Positions 7,872 through 14,321 of a stretch of 24,579 nucleotides of DNA are shown here, one piece after another; position 1 is the first letter of the stretch, and each line of letters begins with the position of its first letter. Both the position numbers and the translations under genes were made by a program. The notes beneath the pieces are model-generated. The model was given only the letters and a program-made list of their open reading frames with translations. It was not told the origin of the DNA and did not search any database. This DNA comes from Richelia sp. UBA3308 (GTDB taxonomy: Bacteria > Cyanobacteriota > Cyanobacteriia > Cyanobacteriales > Nostocaceae): NCBI GenBank assembly GCA_002361335.1, contig DESS01000151.1, forward strand, positions 1-24,579, read 5' to 3'.

Positions 7872-7914
7872 ATTTGTTTGCGATTTTTTGCTTTGATGCT
7901 TCTAGAATCTATGT

Positions 7915-7920
7915 ATTATA
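7915..7920 (-). promoter_or_regulatory. Candidate -10 box of prfB
   Basis: A perfect TATAAT on the minus strand, 44 bases upstream of the prfB ATG. No good -35 box is visible at the usual spacing, so this is a candidate only. Confidence 0.4.
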
Positions 7921-8052
7921 ATCTATAACCGTGGGTATTTCCCCTATATAAATATAACTATAAAAATCCAAAATTTTGTCGCGAGTGGTTGGTTTTAAGT
8001 GTCCATCAAAAATCCAGTCAGATCAAATCTGTTGGCATGGGAATTATATATT

Positions 8053-8102
8053 AAACGCAGAGGGGCGCGGAGGGAGGGCGCGGAGTTTCGCAGAGTTTTT
8101 TT
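8053..8102. repeat. Dispersed AAACGCAGAG-type repeat, copy 1
   Basis: A GC-rich purine-skewed stretch beginning AAACGCAGAG and ending CGCAGAGTTTTTTT, just downstream of the TpsA-like gene. An inverted relative lies at 17214-17262. Such elements are scattered through filamentous cyanobacterial genomes. Confidence 0.6.
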
Positions 8103-8105
8103 GAT

Positions 8106-10697
8106 TTATTTGCCACATTCCCGACTAAGAATACGTTGTCCATTCTCTAGATGATAAACTCCTGTTGGTTCGACTATGCGATCGCGAAGCGCATGGCCGA
8201 AGGGCTTATCGCCTATTTTCCAGCGACGGGGTTTTGTTGAAGAATGATTTGGTACGGGTTGCACTTTAACGGTAGAATATTTTGAAGGAATTGCATCCCC
8301 TGGACGATCTTGTAAACCTGATTTACCTGTAATGAAGAATGTACCATTTGTTTGGTTACTTCTGACAACACAGCTATTAGCAACTAAGGCTTCGCTATCA
8401 ATTAGATTTTGTGGTAATTCTACGAGGCCCTCTTGAATTGTGCTATCATCAGGTGCATTAATTATTGTCACGCCTTGAGGACCTTCTTGAGAACTGGCTG
8501 TTATATCGCTTGTTGTTTCATCTTCTTGTTGGCGAGCTTCGATACCAAAGACACCTTGGGAATTTATCTCAACTCTACCAGCAGCATCACTGAAAGCATT
8601 AGCGGTAATGTCACTATTTTCCTCGGGTACAGCAATGATAAAACCATTAGGAGTATTAATAGAAATATTTCCACCATCGCCGGGAGCATCATCAGTACCG
8701 GCAGAAGTCGAAATCCTACTTCCACGACGTAGGAACAATGATTCATTGAGATTTAAGATAATATTGCCCCCGTCAGCCACAGCTCTGGTTTCACCAATGA
8801 GTTTGCCTTGATTATCTAATTCAATTCTATTGGCATTGATTTCTAAGTTACCTGCTGTACCAGTACCTTCGCTGTTCACCGATAAGCGACTATTAACAAT
8901 ATCCTCACCAAGAATGCCAGTAGCAAAACCTGAAACTTCTACAGAATCGGCATCGTTAACTATTAAATTACCACCTGGACCTGTATTAAAAGTGCGAGCT
9001 TGAACTAATCCCCCATCACGGATAACTAAGTTGTCAACATTCAAGGTTAAATTTCCTTGTTGTTGTTGTTCTCCAGTACTTCTGTTATCTACTGAAATTT
9101 TACCGCCATTTTCTACCCTTAGTAGTCCTGTAGTGATATCTAATTGTCCGGGATTACCAGTGGCTCCTTCACCTTCAGCGGTAGCAAAAATGCCACTGCT
9201 ACCACCCAATAATGTTGCGGTGGGTGAACTTCCGGTGACTGTAATAGAATCCTTCGCATCAACGTTTACATTTCCTCCATTGCCTTCTTTACGCCCTGCA
9301 CTAGATATTTGCGCTCCTGCTTCCAAATTGAGTTGTCTAGTTTTAATGTTTATATTTCCAGCACTACCTGTATTTTCTTCGATTGCATTCTGTGCCACTT
9401 GAGCAAAAATTCCACTGGCATTCTCAAAATTTGGTGTTCTTCCAACTAGTTGTATAGTATCTGAGGCTTTGACTAAAATATTACCTGCATTACCTGCACC
9501 AACTGTTGAGGCATCAATAACGGCTCCACCTTTGATACTTAGTTGACTAGTTTCAACTCTTATATCGCCGCCATTACCCGTACCTTCAAAAACCTGAGCA
9601 AAAAAACCACTAGGTAAACCATTATCTGAAGATACTCCTACCAATTCTATTGAATCTGAAGCTTTGACTATTATATCTCCTGCTTTTGCTTCACCAAAAG
9701 CAAAAGTTCCAATTTGTGCGGCTTCATTTAATTTCAAAGATTCAGAGGCATTTATTTCTAAATTTTTCCCTGGGGTTGAGCCTTCTGTGAAAGCGAAAAT
9801 GGCTGATTCCGTGAGATTTATATTTTTCCCCTGTACTTGGATAGCACCCCCACCTTCACCACTTGCATCAATACTAGCCCTTTCTTCAAGTATAATGTCT
9901 CCAAAGTTTTGTACATCTGTATATCCGAGTGCATAACCAGTTTCTATTTGATTGAGACTGACTAAGCTATTAGCCGCAACACTACCCAACTCAATTCTTC
10001 CTTCTCTGGCTGTTAAACTACCACCTTCTAGAAACTCAAGATTACCCCCTACCAATGCGAGAGTTTCACCGTTTGGAACTTTGAGTCCAATAGGCAAACC
10101 AGCACTATTTGGTTCACCATTGGGATTTACTTGAGAGCGATTGACAATTTCTCCCGGATTTGAACCAAATTGTAGCCCTAGAGGAACACTGACAGTTAAT
10201 AAAGAAGAGTTTTGTGCATCAGTGGCGCTAAATTCCGTTTGATCGGCAAATTTAATGCTATCTGCCGTACTACCAATAAATGAGCCACCGATATCTAAAC
10301 TGGCATCTCCTCCGAAGATGATGCCACGGGGATTAATAATAAAAAGATTCGCACTACCTTTATCTGTAGTTCCATTAATACGTGTTTGAATAGTTCCGTC
10401 AATATTAGAAGCGGCTCCCCTAACCCGTGTAATAATATTCTCAATGCCTGAATCATGCTCAAAACGGGCAGTATCACCAGATTCAATGGAAAATTCTTGA
10501 AAGCTGTGGAACAGGTTCCCACCGCGCTGGGTACCTTCTTGAATTCGTGTAGTGTTTTCTTCTGCTGGTGTAACCACAGAATTGTTTGGCAGAGTGTCAT
10601 CTGGAGTAATTTCGGCCCCAACTGGAATTGAAGCCAGCAGTGAGAATAATACAATACTCCGGTTAACAAAGCTACATCGGAAAGTAGAAGCTTTCAT
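8106..10697 (-). CDS. TpsA-like filamentous haemagglutinin-family exoprotein
   Basis: 863 residues. A signal peptide (cleavage near residue 28) is followed by a two-partner-secretion recognition domain of about 250 residues with typical motifs: GGNLFHSFQEFSI (59-71), ANLFIINPRGIIFGG (116-130, the NPxG box) and LDIGGSFIGST (134-144). The body (about 260-740) consists of imperfect repeats of the type GxxGNIxVxAxDSIxLxG, expected to form a right-handed beta-helix. A C-terminal ANSCVVRSNQTNGTFFITG segment is shared by cyanobacterial members. Near the C-terminus the sequence GDKPFGHALRDRIV is encoded by a HIP1-containing dispersed repeat (8178-8213). It should be secreted to the cell surface by the FhaC/TpsB-type protein encoded upstream. 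A GAGA lies about nine bases before the ATG. Adhesin-like role; ligand unknown. Confidence 0.9.
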   Translation of the reverse strand: MKASTFRCSFVNRSIVLFSLLASIPVGAEITPDDTLPNNSVVTPAEENTTRIQEGTQRGGNLFHSFQEFSIESGDTARFEHDSGIENIITRVRGAASNIDGTIQTRINGTTDKGSANLFIINPRGIIFGGDASLDIGGSFIGSTADSIKFADQTEFSATDAQNSSLLTVSVPLGLQFGSNPGEIVNRSQVNPNGEPNSAGLPIGLKVPNGETLALVGGNLEFLEGGSLTAREGRIELGSVAANSLVSLNQIETGYALGYTDVQNFGDIILEERASIDASGEGGGAIQVQGKNINLTESAIFAFTEGSTPGKNLEINASESLKLNEAAQIGTFAFGEAKAGDIIVKASDSIELVGVSSDNGLPSGFFAQVFEGTGNGGDIRVETSQLSIKGGAVIDASTVGAGNAGNILVKASDTIQLVGRTPNFENASGIFAQVAQNAIEENTGSAGNINIKTRQLNLEAGAQISSAGRKEGNGGNVNVDAKDSITVTGSSPTATLLGGSSGIFATAEGEGATGNPGQLDITTGLLRVENGGKISVDNRSTGEQQQQGNLTLNVDNLVIRDGGLVQARTFNTGPGGNLIVNDADSVEVSGFATGILGEDIVNSRLSVNSEGTGTAGNLEINANRIELDNQGKLIGETRAVADGGNIILNLNESLFLRRGSRISTSAGTDDAPGDGGNISINTPNGFIIAVPEENSDITANAFSDAAGRVEINSQGVFGIEARQQEDETTSDITASSQEGPQGVTIINAPDDSTIQEGLVELPQNLIDSEALVANSCVVRSNQTNGTFFITGKSGLQDRPGDAIPSKYSTVKVQPVPNHSSTKPRRWKIGDKPFGHALRDRIVEPTGVYHLENGQRILSRECGK
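8178..8213. repeat. HIP1-containing dispersed repeat inside the TpsA-like gene
   Basis: A 36-base segment starting with HIP1 (GCGATCGC, 8178-8185), running through GAAGCGCATGGCCGAAGGGC and ending TTATCGCC. It keeps the reading frame and encodes GDKPFGHALRDR. The sequence style matches interspersed repeats of Nostocales. Confidence 0.6.
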
Positions 10698-10776
10698 AAA
10701 TTCTCGATGAAATCTAGCTAATAGCAGAATATATCGATATCGGGCTAGGTGTTCATTAAACTTTGTTAAGTGTAAT

Positions 10777-10843
10777 GGCTCCGCCTTTAATCAATCAAGA
10801 AGGCAGAGCCTCAAATGTTGCATTCCTTGCCAGAGACAAGGAA
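10777..10843 (-). promoter_or_regulatory. Two hairpins between the PEP-CTERM gene and the TpsA-like gene
   Basis: Hairpin 1 pairs GGCTCCGCC (10777-10785) with GGCAGAGCC (10802-10810): nine pairs, one G-T. Hairpin 2 pairs TTCCTTG (10823-10829) with CAAGGAA (10837-10843). They lie in the 173-base gap after the PEP-CTERM stop. Neither has a T-run on the minus strand, so they could attenuate read-through, stabilise the mRNA end, or structure the leader of the TpsA-like gene. Confidence 0.45.
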
Positions 10844-10870
10844 CGAGACAACCAAGCTAAATCAAGCTTT

Positions 10871-11668
10871 TTAATTTTTGATGTTCGCTCTTAGTTTTTT
10901 TACACGTTGATTTCGCTTAAGTATTAATAATCCACCAAAAGCACCTGCAATTAATAAACTATTTCCTGTAGTAGGTTCTGGTATTGTTACAGAAAATGGC
11001 ACGCTAGCCGGGAATTCTTCACCTACACCAAATCTATCTACTGTGCGCCCGTTTCTAACATTAACATCATTAGGAACATTAGGAATATTATCGTCTAAAC
11101 CATCCCTGGAGTCACGAATTAATACTCCCGGTACTGTTTCTTCTCCGGCATATCTTAGAACCTGTTCCAGAGAATCAACTAAATTTTGTTCCCAACCATT
11201 CTCCTCCGATGCAAATTCATTATCATAAAACAATATTAATTGTCCCTCTTCGTTCGGGTTTAAATCATTACTGAGATCCACTACATAACTAGCAATAGGT
11301 TCCTCCCCATTTGGAATCCTATCAAATACGTCATCTCTGGTAATTCCAAACTTGTCCAATTCCTTACTCTTCAAAAAATCGTTTACCTCATTTTCTGTCT
11401 CAAGTAGTTCTGGTTTTATACTCCCTATAGCAGATGTGAAAAGTGTCTCACCAGTACTTGGATCTGTTAAGGAAAAGCTCTCAACAGCGTCGTCAAAAGG
11501 TTTATCTGTCACTATATCAAATGAACCTTGCAGCTGCTGTCCGTCTTGCTTAAATTCTGAATCTCCGGAATGAATTCCTATCAAAGCCTCCGCAGACTCT
11601 CCAAACAACCCCACCGTACTAACCAAAACCGCAGTTGCTACTGCTAATTTTTTCAAATTAAAACTCAT
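10871..11668 (-). CDS. PEP-CTERM anchored exported protein
   Basis: Not recognised beyond its sorting signals. From the ATG at 11668 it has 265 residues: a signal peptide (basic KK, hydrophobic stretch, cleavage near SAEA), an acidic middle of about 200 residues, and a PEP-CTERM tail (PEP at 230-232, hydrophobic helix LLIAGAFGGLLIL, then a Lys/Arg-rich end). The segment GQLILFYDNEF is the most hydrophobic part of the middle. An ATG four codons upstream (11680) is possible, but GGGGAA sits seven bases before the 11668 ATG and decides for the shorter form. It lies between the TpsB-type and TpsA-like genes on the same strand, so it may be part of the surface system. An exosortase is expected elsewhere in the genome. 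Confidence 0.85.
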   Translation of the reverse strand: MSFNLKKLAVATAVLVSTVGLFGESAEALIGIHSGDSEFKQDGQQLQGSFDIVTDKPFDDAVESFSLTDPSTGETLFTSAIGSIKPELLETENEVNDFLKSKELDKFGITRDDVFDRIPNGEEPIASYVVDLSNDLNPNEEGQLILFYDNEFASEENGWEQNLVDSLEQVLRYAGEETVPGVLIRDSRDGLDDNIPNVPNDVNVRNGRTVDRFGVGEEFPASVPFSVTIPEPTTGNSLLIAGAFGGLLILKRNQRVKKLRANIKN

Positions 11669-11680
11669 AGAATTCCCCAT

Positions 11681-12085
11681 TTATTTACTTGCAAATTTAT
11701 TTTTTGACCTAAATTGTTTACAATCAAATTCCCGAAATGCAAGGTGAAATAATCATTATTTTTACCTAGTAGTTGATTATATAAAAAAACCAGTGATTTC
11801 ACTTGTCATTTACACTATCTTGATTGGGGGTTTAAACTATCTTTATCTTTATCAGAATTTAAATCTTTGACCTTTGTATCTTCTGGAACATAGGTTTCAT
11901 ATTTCATACAATGTCTAAGTAAATATAATTAATAACAAGGTAGAGAACCCTAAAAATGTGTTTATCCCAAATTAATGATTTTATAAGATAAATTTGGACG
12001 GGCAGGGATGCCCGTATCACAATAATTTTAAAATATATTACTGTACTCAAACTTATGTAAACTTCTGTATAAATAAACAATAAAA
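11681..12085. other. AT-rich gap with one copy of the hairpin element
   Basis: About 400 bases between the PEP-CTERM gene and the TpsB-type gene. Apart from the dispersed hairpin element at about 11984-12052 and a doubtful 30-codon ORF (11815-11907, minus), nothing gene-like is seen. It should hold the promoter of the PEP-CTERM gene. Confidence 0.5.
11984..12052 (+). repeat. Dispersed hairpin element, copy A
   Basis: The core ACGGGCAGGGATGCCCGT (11998-12015) is an 18-base hairpin with a six-pair stem. Downstream come ATCACAATAATTTTAAAATA and ACTGTACTCAAA, shared with the copy at 21019-21100. Confidence 0.8.
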
Positions 12086-13831
12086 TTAAAAAGGTTGATA
12101 TCGCAGTGAAAAGTAAAGACCATTTTCTTGTAACGAATCACCTTCATCTTCAACTGTGATTAAGGGAATACCGTAATCTAATTGTAAAAATAAATCCCGT
12201 CGTGCTTGCCAGCTTAAACCTAATCCTAAAGCTGCAATAGTTTGTGGATACAGATTTTCTTCTTGGTTGTTCCAAACAGTACCAATATCAAAAAATGGTC
12301 TAATTTGTAATGAGTTATCTAATGTTAAAGGAAAACGCAATTCTACTGAACCAATAATGCCATTATCCGCCACAAGTTGGTTTTGGCGATATCCTCGCAC
12401 GGTATCTACTCCACCCAGACTAATTTTTTCTATAGGTAGTAAACCATCTGGTGTGAATTGAGCATTGATTTTAGCCAACATTAAATTTCTGGGTGAGATT
12501 TGTTTTACCCATTGGAATTGTCCCAACCAAGTAAAAAAACGTCCATCAACACCACTGTCGTTAACGGTAGCATCAAATGCGTCAATACCAACACTAAATT
12601 GCGATCGCGCAGCAATTACTTGTGTTGCGTTTCGTTGCAGCCATTCTTGGGAAAAGCGAATTACTGTTACTCTAGATTCACCATCTTCTGGTCCTTCTGA
12701 AAAGGAAAAAGGTTCATCATCAAGTAAAAATGTTTGAGAGCGACGTACATCTAAGGCTAAACCAAGAGCAAATTCTGTATCGGGTTTTCTAATTAAAGGT
12801 TGTCGTACTCCTAATGAAAAGGTTTCTGAGTCGCTGCGAATACCTAATTCATCAAATCTGTCTTGGACTATCTGACTATTATTATTACTGTAGCGGATAT
12901 TAACTGTACCATCTAAAGCATTTACTGGTATTGTATAAGCAAAATTGTATATATCTAAACCATTTGTCAAACCGTATTCAGCGCTGAATTTGTCGCCAAA
13001 ACCGAATAAATTATTGTAATTAGCAAATACAATTCCTTGTAGAGAACCAATAGTAGGGGATTGATAATTATTAATTATAATACCCGCATTCAAAGCAGGT
13101 GCTTCTTGCAATTGTATTTGTAAAATATTTCTACCGGGAGAAGTACCTGCAAGTAATTCGGCGTTAACTTGTTGTAATAAAGGATCGAGTTGTAATAATC
13201 GTAATGCTTCTTCTAAGCGTTTGCGGTTTAAGGGAGGTTTGGTTGCTAATTCAAGGCGACTTCTGACATAATTTTTTTGTAGTCTATTTAGTCCGTTGAT
13301 TTCAATTCGTTCCAGTTCACCTTCTACTACTTTGATTTTTATAATACCAGTTTCTAAAAATTGATTATTTAAGATAAATGCACCAGATGTAATATAACCA
13401 TTGTCAATATAAAGTTTGGTGATGTCAGAGCGTAATTGAACTAATTCTTCAAAGGGTATAGAGCAAGCAAAATTTTCACATTTTTCATATTTTTTGATTA
13501 ATTGATTAATTTCATTTTTGAGAACAGTATTACCTAAAATTTCAATTTTTTTCAGATAAATTCCCTCGTTATTGGGAGTTGTCGGTGTTGCGGGTGTATC
13601 TACAGGAGGTAATTGTAAAGAAGGAGTTTTTGAAGGTTCTGGTGTAGAAGGTAGGGGTGTTTTTCTAGGTTTAGGGATAGTTTCTTCAATTCGTTGTGGT
13701 GTGTTTGGAGGAATTGTAACTCCATCAGGAGGAGTTGATTGGGCACGAGCTAATTGTTTTAATGGTGTAAAACTAGCAATAATCAAACTGAAAAATAAAA
13801 ATCTGATTATTCTTATAGTTGTTGAGTGCAT
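12086..13831 (-). CDS. TpsB/ShlB/FhaC-family outer-membrane transporter
   Basis: The transporter half of a two-partner secretion pair: an Omp85-superfamily 16-strand barrel that exports its TpsA across the outer membrane. From ATG 13831 it has 581 residues: signal peptide (MHSTTIRIIRFLFFSLIIAS, cleavage after ARA), a Pro/Thr-rich linker (about 34-90), a POTRA pair starting at IYLKKIEILGNTVL with a Cys pair (CENFAC) and continuing IKVVEGELERIEINGL, then the barrel with the VRGYR motif of loop L6 and a C-terminal Phe (SLRYQPF). A GTG at 13864 would add 11 residues, but these would precede an otherwise clean signal peptide. Located upstream of the PEP-CTERM and TpsA-like genes on the same strand, and divergent from the CHAT gene. 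Confidence 0.93.
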   Translation of the reverse strand: MHSTTIRIIRFLFFSLIIASFTPLKQLARAQSTPPDGVTIPPNTPQRIEETIPKPRKTPLPSTPEPSKTPSLQLPPVDTPATPTTPNNEGIYLKKIEILGNTVLKNEINQLIKKYEKCENFACSIPFEELVQLRSDITKLYIDNGYITSGAFILNNQFLETGIIKIKVVEGELERIEINGLNRLQKNYVRSRLELATKPPLNRKRLEEALRLLQLDPLLQQVNAELLAGTSPGRNILQIQLQEAPALNAGIIINNYQSPTIGSLQGIVFANYNNLFGFGDKFSAEYGLTNGLDIYNFAYTIPVNALDGTVNIRYSNNNSQIVQDRFDELGIRSDSETFSLGVRQPLIRKPDTEFALGLALDVRRSQTFLLDDEPFSFSEGPEDGESRVTVIRFSQEWLQRNATQVIAARSQFSVGIDAFDATVNDSGVDGRFFTWLGQFQWVKQISPRNLMLAKINAQFTPDGLLPIEKISLGGVDTVRGYRQNQLVADNGIIGSVELRFPLTLDNSLQIRPFFDIGTVWNNQEENLYPQTIAALGLGLSWQARRDLFLQLDYGIPLITVEDEGDSLQENGLYFSLRYQPF

Positions 13832-13939
13832 ATAAACAGCAGTTATCAGGTTTAGGAAATACACTATTAAGTAGGTAGGTATGAAAAATTATCCCCCTCC
13901 ATAAGCCAGGAGGCAAGAGGGAAGAGTAAAAAGATTTTG

Positions 13940-13995
13940 ATTTTAAAACTCTTGTGGTACGGGCATCCCTGCCGGTGCGAATCTACTTTAGTAAT
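13940..13995 (-). repeat. Dispersed hairpin element, copy B (inverted)
   Basis: On the minus strand it reads CCGGCAGGGATGCCCGTACC then ACAAGAGTTTTAAAAT, the same element as copies A, C and D. Hairpin core at 13959-13976, with one stem base altered. Confidence 0.8.
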
Positions 13996-14026
13996 ACCAT
14001 TTCTTTATAAATATGTGGTCAATTGT

Positions 14027-14049
14027 GCCCCTCCAAAGGGGCTTTGTTT
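14027..14049 (+). terminator. Terminator-like hairpin without an upstream plus-strand gene
   Basis: GCCCCT (14027-14032), four-base loop CCAA, AGGGGC (14037-14042), followed by TTTGTTT. It has the form of a plus-strand Rho-independent terminator, yet the gene to its left runs on the minus strand. It might end a short non-coding RNA or act in the CHAT leader. Confidence 0.45.
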
Positions 14050-14321
14050 AAGTAGCCCGATTCTTATAGAGTAAGGTAAATTGTGCAGCCTCATACAGAA
14101 TTGGTATAAGATAAAATCTGCTGAAAAAACTCCGATAAAAATACAATCTAAAATATAAAACAAATGTATCGTTTATTCAAATCCAAAATCTCAAATCACA
14201 TGACTTTTTTTATTTAATCATATTAATGTTTATAAGTAAGAATTGAAAAAACAATACAGTGGGATTTAAAGTAATAATAAATACTTGCAAATTAAGTAAA
14301 ATAAGCCGGTGGAGTTGAATT

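Larger units (their letters stand above)
13832..14321. other. Divergent intergenic region of the TpsB-type and CHAT genes
   Basis: About 490 bases with no supported gene. It should hold both promoters. It contains the inverted hairpin element copy B (13940-13995), a terminator-like hairpin reading on the plus strand (14027-14049), and two similar segments starting GGTcAATTGTGC and GGTaAATTGTGC (about 14017 and 14082). The CHAT ribosome site GGTGGAG is at 14309-14315. Confidence 0.5.

Noticed and set aside
9031..9402. Long plus-strand frame opposite the TpsA-like gene (others at 8433, 9664 and 9952)
   Set aside because: Shadow frames over the repetitive beta-helix region; the minus-strand reading has clear domains.
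11815..11907. 30-codon minus-strand ORF beginning MKYETYVPEDTKVKD, upstream of the PEP-CTERM gene
   Set aside because: No Shine-Dalgarno, low-complexity D/K-rich sequence and no recognised homologue; length is within chance.
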